Shown here: one piece after another, positions 48,718-57,668 of the stretch
How the letters are laid out: each line of letters begins with the position of its first letter
How positions within the stretch are numbered: position 1 is the stretch's first letter
DNA from: CALCTE01 sp045585835
GTDB lineage: Bacteria > Bacillota > Clostridia > Oscillospirales > CAG-272
Length of the DNA: 64,000 nt
Assembly (NCBI GenBank): GCA_045585835.1
Contig: JAZMZG010000017.1
Span: forward strand, 124,001 to 188,000
Reading direction: 5' to 3'
Made by a program: the position numbers and the translations under genes
Notes under the pieces: generated by a model
Seen by the model: the letters and a program-made list of their open reading frames with translations, nothing else
Database searches by the model: none
What the model was told of the DNA's origin: nothing

Positions 48718-49703
48718 CGCTTTTAAAAATGTCCCCTGCCCCTCACGAACGCTCCGAAGCGACTACGGCTCTTATGATGGGCAAGGTGCTTATTGCTCTT
48801 GTACCCGCACTGATTTGGGCTTGCCTGATATTCGGGCTTCGCAGTCTTTCGCTTACTCTCGTTTCGGTTGCCTCTTGCGTTGCGTTTGAATACATATTCG
48901 CACTTATAACAAAAAGATCACAAACTGTATACGACCTGTCCGCTATAGTTACGGGTGTGCTCATAGCATTCAATATGCCCGTATCGGCACCTTTATGGCT
49001 TCCCGTGTTCGGAGCATTTTTTGCCATTATCGTCGTAAAGTGCTTATTCGGCGGTATCGGTAAAAATATAGTGAACCCCGCACTTGCGGCAAGAGTGTTT
49101 ATGACGCTCTCATGGACGGAGGAAATGACCGCTTTTACGAAGGCGGGCGGTATTCTCTCTCCCGTTTCGGTAAATGCCGATTCCTCGGCGGTAGAGCTTA
49201 TTGCAAGTGCAACGCCGCTTGCAGAGCTTAAAGTGGGAACTCTCAGCTCAAATTGGAGCATTTTGGATATGCTTTTAGGCAATATACCGGGGTGTCTTGG
49301 AGAAGTGAGCGCTTTGCTTCTTCTTGCGGGAGGAATATATCTTGTTTTGTCGAGGGTCATCACTTGGCACATTCCCGTTATATATATCGGTACGGTAGCG
49401 CTTATCACGTTCATTCTTCCGCACGGCGCGGATACGTTTTGCGTAAATTATATGCTCTCCGAGCTTTTATCGGGCGGTCTTATTTTAGGCGCTGTATTTA
49501 TGGCGACGGATTACGTGACAAGCCCCATAACGAAGCGGGGAAAGGTCATATATGCCGTAGGATGCGGACTTTTGACGGTCTTTATCCGTTATTTCGGTGC
49601 ATACAGCGAGGGCGTTTCCTACTCTATCCTCATTATGAACCTGTTTGTTTGGTATATTGACAGGCTCACAAAGCCCAAAGTTTTCGGAGGTGCGCACGTA
49701 TGA
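48714..49703 (+). CDS. rnfD: Rnf complex subunit RnfD (membrane, covalent FMN)
   Basis: A 329-residue polytopic membrane protein of the RnfD/NqrB family. The flavinylation site matches IASATPLAEL (Thr linked to FMN through phosphoester). Membrane segments include VLIALVPALIWACLIFGL, LWLPVFGAFFAIIVVKCLF and TVALITFILPHG; KNIVNPALAARVFM is conserved. Overlaps rnfC and rnfG by four bases each. Confidence 0.94.
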   Translation: MTLLKMSPAPHERSEATTALMMGKVLIALVPALIWACLIFGLRSLSLTLVSVASCVAFEYIFALITKRSQTVYDLSAIVTGVLIAFNMPVSAPLWLPVFGAFFAIIVVKCLFGGIGKNIVNPALAARVFMTLSWTEEMTAFTKAGGILSPVSVNADSSAVELIASATPLAELKVGTLSSNWSILDMLLGNIPGCLGEVSALLLLAGGIYLVLSRVITWHIPVIYIGTVALITFILPHGADTFCVNYMLSELLSGGLILGAVFMATDYVTSPITKRGKVIYAVGCGLLTVFIRYFGAYSEGVSYSILIMNLFVWYIDRLTKPKVFGGAHV

Positions 49704-50452
49704 AGAAAAAAGAAGAAATAATCGCAGAAAACACAAGCGTGCCCGAAACAAAACAAAACGAAACGGTCGCAACAAACGAGCCATTGACACTTGACGTTGC
49801 AAAGAGCAAAGATACGGGATTCGTAATTTTTGAAAAGGCAAAAAAAGAGCTTTCGGAAAATGAAGAAGCCGTAAGCGGTAAAAACGTCAAGATATTTACA
49901 TTTGACACTATCCGCACGGCTATAATCTTGCTTCTTGTAACGGGTTTTACCGTTCTTTTACTTGCTTTTATAAATTATTTTACTGCCGCACCTATCGCCG
50001 CCGCCAAAAAAGCCGAGCTTGATAATGCGGTTGAGGCTATGTTTCCCGAATCTGAATATACACAAATTCCCGACGTTGAATTTTCGAAGGAAATTGACAC
50101 GGTGTATCTAATCCATAAAGGCGACGAGCCCTGCGGTTTCCTCGTTATCGCAAAACCCACGGGATTTGGCGGTGAGATGGAGATCATGGTGGGCACCGAC
50201 CTTGAAGGTGTGGTCAGCGGTGTTAAGATAATTTCGGACTCGGAAACCGCCACAAAGGTAGCGCCTCTTAAAGCCGAAGGCTTCCTTGACAATCAGTACG
50301 TTTCCAAAAAAGCGCCTTTTAGCTTTACAAAGGACGGCGGTACGGTTGAGATTGTCGCCGGCTCTACAGTAAGCAGTGATGCGGTGATTTTCGGTGTAAA
50401 CAGCGCCTGCGAAGCCGTAGATACATATCTTGACTCTTTAAGAAAGGAGTAG
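49700..50452 (+). CDS. rnfG: Rnf complex subunit RnfG with an extended cytoplasmic N-terminus
   Basis: A 250-residue single-pass protein with the covalent-FMN domain outside. The membrane helix (AIILLLVTGFTVLLLAFINYF) starts only at about residue 74, after an acidic, charged N-terminal extension that most RnfG lack. FMN-domain motifs: GFGGEMEIMVGTDLEG and AGSTVSSDAVIFGV, where the SGATxTS site reads AGSTVSS with the flavinylated Thr kept. Confidence 0.9.
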   Translation: MKKKEEIIAENTSVPETKQNETVATNEPLTLDVAKSKDTGFVIFEKAKKELSENEEAVSGKNVKIFTFDTIRTAIILLLVTGFTVLLLAFINYFTAAPIAAAKKAELDNAVEAMFPESEYTQIPDVEFSKEIDTVYLIHKGDEPCGFLVIAKPTGFGGEMEIMVGTDLEGVVSGVKIISDSETATKVAPLKAEGFLDNQYVSKKAPFSFTKDGGTVEIVAGSTVSSDAVIFGVNSACEAVDTYLDSLRKE

Positions 50453-50456
50453 GAAA

Positions 50457-51053
50457 GTGAAAAACTTGATCGCACAATTTAAGGAAGGCATTATAACGAA
50501 CAATCCCGTTTTGATACAGCTTTTAGGCGCTTGTTCTGCGCTTGCGATAACGACTAACTTGAAGGATTCCTTCGGTATGGGCGTTGCGGTCACGGCGGTG
50601 CTCGTTTGCTCTAACATGTTCATTTCCCTGCTTCGCAAGATAATCCCCTCTCAAATAAGAATAGCGGCTTACATAGTCGTGATATCGGGCTTTGTAACGG
50701 CAGTACAGCTTCTTATAAAGGCGTACCTCCCCTCTCTTGATAAGTCGCTCGGAATATTCATTCCGCTTATCGTCGTAAACTGTATAATATTTGCAAGAGC
50801 CGAAGCCTTTGCATCAAAAAACGGCGTAATTTCCTCTGCCGCAGACGGTATTGCGATGGGCTTTGGCTATACCCTAGCAGTAAGTCTTGTCGGATTTATA
50901 AGAGAGCTTTTGGGCTCAGGCTGTGTGCTTGGGTATAAGATACCCGGTCTTGACGGTATCGGAATGCTCACGGCTTCCGCAGGCGGCTTTCTCGTGTTTG
51001 GCTTCTTACTTGCCGCAGTTCAAGCAATAACGAAAAGAGGTAAGGACAAATGA
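50457..51053 (+). CDS. rnfE: Rnf complex subunit RnfE (membrane)
   Basis: A 198-residue membrane protein with six helices of the RnfE/NqrD type. Conserved stretches: NNPVLIQLLGACSALAIT at the N-terminus, IFIPLIVVNCIIFARAEAFA (with the Cys near the half-membrane Fe-S cluster), and GMGFGYTLAV-like helices. Overlaps rnfA by four bases. Confidence 0.93.
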   Translation: MKNLIAQFKEGIITNNPVLIQLLGACSALAITTNLKDSFGMGVAVTAVLVCSNMFISLLRKIIPSQIRIAAYIVVISGFVTAVQLLIKAYLPSLDKSLGIFIPLIVVNCIIFARAEAFASKNGVISSAADGIAMGFGYTLAVSLVGFIRELLGSGCVLGYKIPGLDGIGMLTASAGGFLVFGFLLAAVQAITKRGKDK

Positions 51054-51637
51054 ATGAAACGACCTCTATTGTGGTAATTGCGATTACCGCCGTACTTATA
51101 CAAAACTTCATATTCTCTCGCTTTTTGGGGATATGTCCGTTTTTAGGCGTATCGAATAATCCCAAAAACGCTTTCGGTATGGGAATGGCAGTCACGTTTT
51201 GCATAACCGTTGCTTCCATCGCAACCTATGCTCTCAATACGTATGTGCTCGTTCCGTATAAGCTTGAATATCTCCAAACGATAGGCTTTATTTTGATAAT
51301 TGCCTCTCTTGTGCAGCTTATCGAAATGTTCCTTCGAAGATTCGTTCCCGCATTATATAATGCGCTCGGCATATATCTTCCGCTTATTACGACAAACTGT
51401 GCCGTACTCGGTGCTTGCCTTTTAAATATACAGTACGGATTCGGCTTTGTTCAATCGGTGGCATTCGGCTTTTTCTCCTCTATCGGATTTACCCTCGCAT
51501 TATTGGTAATGGCGGGCGTAAGAGAAAGGCTCGTTTTGGCAGATCCCCCGAAGGCCTTTGAGGGGATGCCCATCGTGCTCGTGACCGCCGCTCTTATTGC
51601 GATGGCGTTTTCGGGCTTCCAAGGCTTAAAGATTTAA
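51050..51637 (+). CDS. rnfA: Rnf complex subunit RnfA (membrane)
   Basis: A 195-residue membrane protein paired with RnfE in pseudo-symmetry. Typical motifs: NFIFSRFLGICPFLGVSNN, GIYLPLITTNCAVLG (Cys expected to ligate the shared [2Fe-2S] centre) and MAGVRERLVLADPPKAFEG at the C-terminus. Confidence 0.94.
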   Translation: MNETTSIVVIAITAVLIQNFIFSRFLGICPFLGVSNNPKNAFGMGMAVTFCITVASIATYALNTYVLVPYKLEYLQTIGFILIIASLVQLIEMFLRRFVPALYNALGIYLPLITTNCAVLGACLLNIQYGFGFVQSVAFGFFSSIGFTLALLVMAGVRERLVLADPPKAFEGMPIVLVTAALIAMAFSGFQGLKI

Positions 51638-51666
51638 TCTAAAACACTAATAACAAAGGAAAAACT

Positions 51667-52524
51667 ATGAACGAAATTTTTATTGCCTGCTTATGCTTCA
51701 TAGCTTTAGGAGGTGCACTCGGACTCTTGCTCTCGCTTGCATCAAAAGTTTTTCACGTAAGGCAAGACGAGCGTATCGACAAAATAACTGACGTCCTTCC
51801 GTCAGCTAACTGCGGCGGATGCGGATATCCCGGCTGCGCCAACTACGCAAAGGCTATCGTCGAGGGCGGCGAAAAATGTAATCTATGCGTTGCCGGCGGT
51901 GAAGCAGTCACAAAGAAGGTCTCGGATATAATGGGGCTTAATGCGGAGCCGACCGTCAGATTTCGTGCGCAGGTCATGTGCAGCGGTACGAATACACTTG
52001 CTAAGAAAAAATATATGCTTGAAGGCATAGACGACTGCTTTTCCGCATCAAGACTTGCGGGCGGAGATAAAATGTGCCCAAACGGCTGTATAGGTCTTGG
52101 CACTTGTGTTAAGGTCTGTCCATTCGGTGCAATTCAAGTACACGACGGCGTTGCCGCCGTTGATTACAATAAGTGTAAGGCTTGCGGTGCATGCGTTGCT
52201 GCTTGCCCCAAGAGCATTATTAAGCTTATTCCCTTTGATGCGAAATATTGGGTCGGCTGTATGTCCGTTGAAAAAGGCGCAAGAACACGCAGCTATTGCG
52301 AGGTCGGCTGCATAAGCTGCCGTCTATGTGAAAAAAACTGTCCGACAGGTGCCATTACCGTAGAAAATTTCGTAGCGCATATAGATTATGACAAATGTAC
52401 ACAATGCGGTAAGTGCGAAAGCGTTTGCCCGAGAAAAATTATTTGGTCAAACAAGGCTCAAGATGAAGGGCTTTTTATAAAGGAAACAAATGAAAAAGAA
52501 AAACAGGAAGAATCAAATAACTAA
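51667..52524 (+). CDS. rnfB: Rnf complex subunit RnfB (ferredoxin-oxidising)
   Basis: A 285-residue subunit with an N-terminal membrane anchor (CLCFIALGGALGLLLSLA), a 4Fe-4S motif NCGGCGYPGCANYA, and a ferredoxin-like tail with four Cys motifs: CIGLGTCVKVCPFGA, CKACGACVAACPKSI, CISCRLCEKNCPTGA and CTQCGKCESVCPRKI. It receives electrons from ferredoxin. A small membrane protein gene begins inside its last 35 bases. Confidence 0.94.
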   Translation: MNEIFIACLCFIALGGALGLLLSLASKVFHVRQDERIDKITDVLPSANCGGCGYPGCANYAKAIVEGGEKCNLCVAGGEAVTKKVSDIMGLNAEPTVRFRAQVMCSGTNTLAKKKYMLEGIDDCFSASRLAGGDKMCPNGCIGLGTCVKVCPFGAIQVHDGVAAVDYNKCKACGACVAACPKSIIKLIPFDAKYWVGCMSVEKGARTRSYCEVGCISCRLCEKNCPTGAITVENFVAHIDYDKCTQCGKCESVCPRKIIWSNKAQDEGLFIKETNEKEKQEESNN

Positions 52525-52885
52525 ACAAAATAACCGCCCAAAGCTCGAAAAAGGCTCTCGCAAGGCGTGGATTTTACTTGCTCTTATACTTTGGAGCTCG
52601 CTTTGCGTTGCGTTTTATTACCTTTCGATAAAGGAAAATCTTTTGTGGGTCATACATCTGTACGTATGGATATCACTCCCCTGCCTTTGCGGTGCGGTAT
52701 TTATAAACGCTTACTGTAACGCAAAATACACGTCCCCCGACGAAAAAGAAAGCTTAAAAAAGCCCGACGAGCGTTTTATAAAAAAGATGCGCAACATCAT
52801 AAAGGCACTTATCCTTATCGGATTTCCGCCGCTTGCTTGCGTTTTGATCGAATATATAGCCGCACGGCTTTTGGAAAAGTTTTAA
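52490..52885 (+). CDS. Small three-helix membrane protein at the end of the rnf cluster
   Basis: A 131-residue protein with a very basic N-terminus and three membrane segments (AWILLALILWSSLCVAFYYL; LYVWISLPCLCGAVFIN; IKALILIGFPPLACVLIEYI). It overlaps rnfB by 35 bases and precedes gltX by 21 bases, so it is co-transcribed. I do not recognise the family. A role in Rnf assembly or a chance operon neighbour are both possible. Confidence 0.7.
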   Translation: MKKKNRKNQITKQNNRPKLEKGSRKAWILLALILWSSLCVAFYYLSIKENLLWVIHLYVWISLPCLCGAVFINAYCNAKYTSPDEKESLKKPDERFIKKMRNIIKALILIGFPPLACVLIEYIAARLLEKF

Positions 52886-52906
52886 TATAATATTAAGGAG
52901 ATTTTT

Positions 52907-54346
52907 ATGACTATCAGAACACGTTTTGCTCCCAGCCCCACAGGCTTTATGCATATAGGAAACTTGCGCACGGCGCTTTATACTTATCTTATTGCAAAGT
53001 CGAAATCTCTCGGCGGAGGCGGAAAGTTCGTTCTTCGCATTGAAGATACGGACAGAGAAAGATACGTTGAAGGAGCTACGGAGAAAATATATTCCGCTTT
53101 AAAGGACGTCGGACTTAATTGGGACGAAGGCCCCGACATTGGAGGTCCCTACGGTCCGTATATACAAAGCGAGCGTATGGGAATGTATATGGAATACGCA
53201 AAGAAGCTCGTTGAGCTTGGCGTTGCGTATTACTGCTTCTGCGAAAAGGACGAGAGCGAGGAGGCGGGAGAGGGCTTTAAGAAATATGACGGCAGATGCT
53301 CTCTTCTTCCCAAAGAGACGGTCGAAAAATATCTTGCCGAGGGCAGAAGCTTCGTTATACGTCAGAAGATGCCCCGTGAGGAAGGCTCAACGGGATTCCA
53401 CGACGAGATATTCGGTGACGTTTCCGTCCCCAACGACGAGCTTGAGGATCAGATACTTATAAAGAGTGACGGTATGCCAACCTATAACTTTGCAAACGTT
53501 ATCGACGACCACTCGATGAACGTGACGCACGTGGTAAGAGGTATCGAATATCTCTCCTCAACACCAAAATACAATCTGCTTTACAAGGCATTTGGTTGGG
53601 ATTGCCCCGTATATATCCACGTATCTCCCGTTATGCGTGACGCACAGCATAAGCTCTCAAAGCGCCACGGCGACCCCACATACGAGGATCTTCTCAATAT
53701 GGGATTTTTAAAAAAGGCAATCCTCAACTATGTTGCGCTTCTCGGCTGGAGCCCCGGCGGTGACAGAGAGAAATATTCGCTTGAAGAGCTTTGCGAGGTA
53801 TTCTCGCTTTCCGGTATCTCAAAATCTCCCGCAATATTCGATATACAAAAGCTTTCGTGGCTCAACGGTGAATATATCAAGGCTATGAGCGACGAGGAAT
53901 TTTGCGAAATCGCAAAGCCCTATATTGACAAAGTTACGGACGGAAAGCTTGACTCGTCAAAGATATCGCTTCTGCTTAAAACGAGAGTGCAAACGCTTTG
54001 CGAAATCCCCGATATGATAGATTTCTTTGCAAAAATGCCCGATTTTGACAAGGAGCTTTATTTCAACAAAAAGATGAAAACAGATGCGGAAAGCTCACTT
54101 CCCGTTTTGGAAAAACTCCTCCCCTTGCTCGAAGAATGCGACTTTACGCACGATGCTTTGCAAGAGCTTCAGGTTTCGTTTGCAGAGAAAAACGAGATGA
54201 AAAACGGTAAGATCATGTTCCCGCTTCGCATTGCAATAAGCGGTAAAGCTATGACCCCCGGCGGCTCTACGGAGATAGCAGAGATACTCGGTAAGGAAGA
54301 AACACTTGCAAGACTTAAAGCGTCTATTGAAAAATTAAAAAACTGA
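52907..54346 (+). CDS. gltX: Glutamyl-tRNA synthetase
   Basis: A 479-residue class I aminoacyl-tRNA synthetase. The HIGH motif appears as FAPSPTGFMHIGNLRTALY and KMSKS as HKLSKRHGDP near residue 245; FVLRIEDTDRERYVEG and VVRGIEYLSSTPKYNLLY are conserved. The discriminating or non-discriminating type cannot be decided from sequence alone. It closes the operon that starts before ruvC, with a terminator six bases downstream. Confidence 0.96.
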   Translation: MTIRTRFAPSPTGFMHIGNLRTALYTYLIAKSKSLGGGGKFVLRIEDTDRERYVEGATEKIYSALKDVGLNWDEGPDIGGPYGPYIQSERMGMYMEYAKKLVELGVAYYCFCEKDESEEAGEGFKKYDGRCSLLPKETVEKYLAEGRSFVIRQKMPREEGSTGFHDEIFGDVSVPNDELEDQILIKSDGMPTYNFANVIDDHSMNVTHVVRGIEYLSSTPKYNLLYKAFGWDCPVYIHVSPVMRDAQHKLSKRHGDPTYEDLLNMGFLKKAILNYVALLGWSPGGDREKYSLEELCEVFSLSGISKSPAIFDIQKLSWLNGEYIKAMSDEEFCEIAKPYIDKVTDGKLDSSKISLLLKTRVQTLCEIPDMIDFFAKMPDFDKELYFNKKMKTDAESSLPVLEKLLPLLEECDFTHDALQELQVSFAEKNEMKNGKIMFPLRIAISGKAMTPGGSTEIAEILGKEETLARLKASIEKLKN

Positions 54347-54352
54347 TTTTAT

Positions 54353-54374
54353 ACGCCCCGAGCTTTCGGGGCGT
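54353..54374 (+). terminator. Terminator of the ruvC-rnf-gltX unit
   Basis: A 9-bp stem ACGCCCCGA/TCGGGGCGT with a GCTT loop and short T-run directly after gltX. Confidence 0.8.
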
Positions 54375-54389
54375 TTTCAGTTATAGAAA

Positions 54390-54415
54390 AAGACCACCGT
54401 TTTTTCGGTGGTCTT
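54390..54415. terminator. Terminator between gltX and the HtrA gene
   Basis: A 10-bp stem AAGACCACCG/CGGTGGTCTT with a 6-base loop and T-rich runs on both strands; probably ends the HtrA transcript. Confidence 0.82.
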
Positions 54416-54420
54416 CATTT

Positions 54421-56010
54421 TTATTTTGTTGAAATGTTGCTTCCCATTTTAAAGGTTATATCCAAATATTCGCCGTTTCTGTATACCTTTATCGTAGCTT
54501 CCTCTCTGGGCTTCACCTTATCTCTTTGCTCGCGAAGCTCTGCAAGATTCGTTATCTTCTCGCCGTTCATTTCTACGATGATATCGCCCACTCTTGCGCC
54601 GTTTTTCTCCAAAGAACAGCCTTGCTCGAGAAGGAGTATCTGCACGCCTACGGGTACACCGTAGATAGAGGACATATATTTGGTTATCTCTTGACTGTTG
54701 GCAATTCCCATTTGCGGAGTTTCGTCAACCGATACGTAACCGTTTTCGGGGTCGAAATCAATATTGCCGTTGTTTTCGATTATAGCTTCAACAACGTTCT
54801 TTGCGTATATACTCGGTATTGCAAATCCGATTCCCTCAAATTCATCAGTAAGCTTCAAGGTATTGATGCCAATTACCTGACCGTGCATATTGAGAAGCGG
54901 GCCTCCGGAGTTACCGGGGTTGATTGTCGCATCCGTCTGCAAAAGGCGCATGGTTTTCTTTACGCCGTTTTCCTCAAGTATAACCTCTCTGTCAACCGCA
55001 GAAATAATACCGTGTGTGAAGGTTCCCGCAAGTGAGATGTCAGCAGGTGTTCCGATGGCTGTTACTATATCTCCCACCTTCAGAACCGAGCTGTCGCCGA
55101 ATTCCATAACAGGCAATTTTTCTTCGCTTTCTACCTTTAAGACAGCAATATCCGAAAACGAATCGCTGCCTATAAGCGTTGCCGTAAGCTCTTTTCCGTC
55201 GGCAAGATATACCGTTATCGTGTCCATTTCCTCTACGACGTGAGCGTTCGTCACGACGTATCCGTCTTCTCCGATTATAAATCCGCTTCCGACGTATTTA
55301 TCTTCGTACATAGTGGTCTGCCCGAACATACTCGTATAAGACATATTCTTCGTGCAAAGTATGCCTACTGCGGCGGGAGAGCACTTTTCGTAAACGGCAC
55401 CGTAGTTAAGCTCTTTTTTGCCGTCGGTGTCTTCAATCTCGATATCTATATCAAGGTCGCCCTCGCCTGTCACGGGAGTATCCTCTCCGTCTTGCGTTGT
55501 ATCATTCAAAATTTCGTCGCCGGGCGTGTTCTCATTTTCAGTTTGTTCCTTACCGCTGTCCTCGGAGGGCTCGGAAAGTTTCCAATCGTTTGCCCATATC
55601 ATACAAAACATCGCAGTCATAAGTAAAACGCAAGCTATGCATACTATCGAAAGAGCTACGATGGCTGTATTTTTTTTCGACTTTTTGGGTGTGCCTTTAT
55701 TTACACTTGACGCATTATAGTAAGGCGGTACGTAGGTTTGCGAGTTGAAATCGGGAGCTTTTGGCTCGTTTGAGGGCTCGGGTTCATTTACGGACTCGGG
55801 TTCATTCACGGGCTCGGGTTCATTTACGGCCTCGGGCTGCTTAAAGCTTTCCTGCTCTTTTGACTCTTGTTTTTTCTCATATACGGGTGGTATATAATCT
55901 CCGATCTCAACGGGTGCGTCCCACGGTTTTTGTTCTGCCGAGGGATTTTCTTTTTCAGCCTCCCACGGCTTCTTGTCTTCGTTTTGATTATTGTTAAAAT
56001 TGTTATCCAT
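54421..56010 (-). CDS. HtrA/DegP-like membrane-anchored serine protease with PDZ domain
   Basis: A 529-residue protease. A 115-residue cytoplasmic N-terminus is Pro/Glu/Asn-rich with repeated NEPEP-type units. One membrane helix follows (AIVALSIVCIACVLLMTAMF). The trypsin-like domain has His in VVTNAHVVEEMD, Asp in DSFSDIAVLKV and Ser in NPGNSGGPLLNMHG. A C-terminal PDZ domain begins near GVQILLLEQGCSLEKNGARVGD. It acts outside the membrane on damaged proteins. A response regulator gene lies 18 bases upstream and may control it. Confidence 0.92.
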   Translation of the reverse strand: MDNNFNNNQNEDKKPWEAEKENPSAEQKPWDAPVEIGDYIPPVYEKKQESKEQESFKQPEAVNEPEPVNEPESVNEPEPSNEPKAPDFNSQTYVPPYYNASSVNKGTPKKSKKNTAIVALSIVCIACVLLMTAMFCMIWANDWKLSEPSEDSGKEQTENENTPGDEILNDTTQDGEDTPVTGEGDLDIDIEIEDTDGKKELNYGAVYEKCSPAAVGILCTKNMSYTSMFGQTTMYEDKYVGSGFIIGEDGYVVTNAHVVEEMDTITVYLADGKELTATLIGSDSFSDIAVLKVESEEKLPVMEFGDSSVLKVGDIVTAIGTPADISLAGTFTHGIISAVDREVILEENGVKKTMRLLQTDATINPGNSGGPLLNMHGQVIGINTLKLTDEFEGIGFAIPSIYAKNVVEAIIENNGNIDFDPENGYVSVDETPQMGIANSQEITKYMSSIYGVPVGVQILLLEQGCSLEKNGARVGDIIVEMNGEKITNLAELREQRDKVKPREEATIKVYRNGEYLDITFKMGSNISTK

Positions 56011-56028
56011 TACTGTTCTCCTATACCG

Positions 56029-56715
56029 TTACTCATTCGCAAGTTCAAATTTATATCCGACGCCCCAAATCGTCTTCAGTTCCCATTTATCCGATATGCC
56101 GGATATTTTTTCTCTTATTCTTTTTACGTGTACGTCAACCGTTCTTGAGTCCCCGATATAATCATAACCCCAAATCTTATCAAGGAGTTGATCTCTTGTG
56201 AAAACTCTGTTGGCGTTTGCAACCAAATGATAAAGAAGCTCAAGCTCTTTGGGCGGCATATTTACAAATTTGTCGGCAAGCTTTAATACGTATCTTTGAA
56301 GGCTTATTTCAAGTCCGTCAAGCTTCACCGTTTCATCATCCGTATGTCCAAGCGCATATCTGCGCATTATCGCTTTTAGGCGTGCGATTATCTCTTTAGG
56401 GTCATAAGGCTTTACCACGTAATCGTCCGCTCCCATCTCCAATGCCAATACTTTATCGAACACGTCGCTTCTTTCGCTTACTATGATTATAGGCTTTGAT
56501 GAAAACGACCGTATTTCACGAAGAAGCTGTAAGCCGTCCTTTGCGGAAAGCGTACTTTCCATTACGACCGCATCGGGAGAAAAAAGCTTGAATGCGCCGA
56601 TTGCAAGATCGCCGCTTTCCGATACGGCAACCTCGTGCTTTTCTTTTTCCAAAGCATTCTTTAAAGCCGCAGCACACGACTTGTCGCCGTCAACTATCAA
56701 CACTTTATGATTCAT
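56029..56715 (-). CDS. OmpR/PhoB-family response regulator with Glu at the phospho-acceptor position
   Basis: A 228-residue regulator. Receiver domain at residues 1-120, winged-helix DNA-binding domain at residues 130-228 (PPKELELLYHLVANANRVFT, SRTVDVHVKRIREKI). The expected PDLVLLD phospho-acceptor reads PDAVVMES, so Asp53 is Glu, and the acidic pair is DGD where DDE is usual. Ser in IIIVSER and Lys in VVKPYDP are intact. No histidine kinase is adjacent. The start MNHKVLIVDG follows AAAGGAG; an in-frame codon 36 bases upstream is rejected. Probably phosphorylation-independent; co-transcribed with HtrA. Confidence 0.88.
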   Translation of the reverse strand: MNHKVLIVDGDKSCAAALKNALEKEKHEVAVSESGDLAIGAFKLFSPDAVVMESTLSAKDGLQLLREIRSFSSKPIIIVSERSDVFDKVLALEMGADDYVVKPYDPKEIIARLKAIMRRYALGHTDDETVKLDGLEISLQRYVLKLADKFVNMPPKELELLYHLVANANRVFTRDQLLDKIWGYDYIGDSRTVDVHVKRIREKISGISDKWELKTIWGVGYKFELANE

Positions 56716-56816
56716 ATAAAGACTCCTTTCACAAACTTCGCTTGTGAACATTCTAAAGGAAAATCCTTAAAATAACTTTAAAAATTATTTATACTTTTAG
56801 GCAAATTTGTTGCAAG

Positions 56817-57668
56817 CTACAACAATACTTCGGGCAATAAGCTTCCAAACGGAACAATATTAGCCATACTCGTGAGTAAAATAAACGCAACAGCAAAGAC
56901 GATTACCGCAAGTATAAACAAAATATCTCTTGTCTTGAACCTTAAAACGTTCATTCTCGTTCTGCCGCCGTTGGAATTGTAGCATCTGCATTCCATAGCC
57001 GTGGCAAGCTCATCTGCTCTTCTGAAAGCAGAAACGAAAAGAGGTATCATAATAGGAATAAAAGCCTTCGCTTTTTTGATAAGACCTCCCGATTCAAAAT
57101 CCGTACCTCTGGCTTTTTGAGCGTTTATGATTTTGTCCGTTTCTTCCATAAGCGTAGGAATAAACCTTAAAGCTATAGACATCATCATCGCAAAATCGTG
57201 TACGGGAACCTTGAGCTTTGCAAGCGGTGCAAGAAGGCTCTCTATACCATGTGTAAGCGCTATGGGCGTGGTCGTGTAGCTTATCAAAACAAGCGTGCTC
57301 ATAACAAGTGAAACGAGCCTGAAAACCATATAAAGTGCGGAGATAAGTCCCTCAAGGTATATTTTTATAAAAAAGCCTTCGGGCGTTAAAAGTATATCGC
57401 CCTTCGTCCAAAATATATTAAAAAACGAAGTGAAGGCTACGATAAATATAAGCGGCTTGAGGCTTTTTAAAAGTTGACGAAGCGGTATTTTGGAAAGCGA
57501 TGCCATCGCAAAGCAAAAGCCTACACTCAATATATACGTTGGTAAATTATCGGCGAAAAAAACTATGATTATAAATATAAAGCTCGACACAAGCTTTGCT
57601 CTCGGGTCAAGTACGTGCAAAAGTGAATTCGCGCTGTAGTATTGCCCCATCGCAATATTTTTCATCAT
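56817..57668 (-). CDS. ecfT: ECF transporter transmembrane subunit EcfT
   Basis: A 283-residue membrane subunit that couples the two ATPases to any S component. Conserved coupling motifs: AQKARGTDFES and, later, ELATAMECRCY; N-terminal LLHVLDPRAKLVSSFIFIIIV is typical. It is the last gene of the EcfA1-EcfA2-EcfT order and overlaps ecfA2 by four bases. It could serve the pantothenate-type S component at 1.0-1.6 kb. Confidence 0.93.
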   Translation of the reverse strand: MMKNIAMGQYYSANSLLHVLDPRAKLVSSFIFIIIVFFADNLPTYILSVGFCFAMASLSKIPLRQLLKSLKPLIFIVAFTSFFNIFWTKGDILLTPEGFFIKIYLEGLISALYMVFRLVSLVMSTLVLISYTTTPIALTHGIESLLAPLAKLKVPVHDFAMMMSIALRFIPTLMEETDKIINAQKARGTDFESGGLIKKAKAFIPIMIPLFVSAFRRADELATAMECRCYNSNGGRTRMNVLRFKTRDILFILAVIVFAVAFILLTSMANIVPFGSLLPEVLL

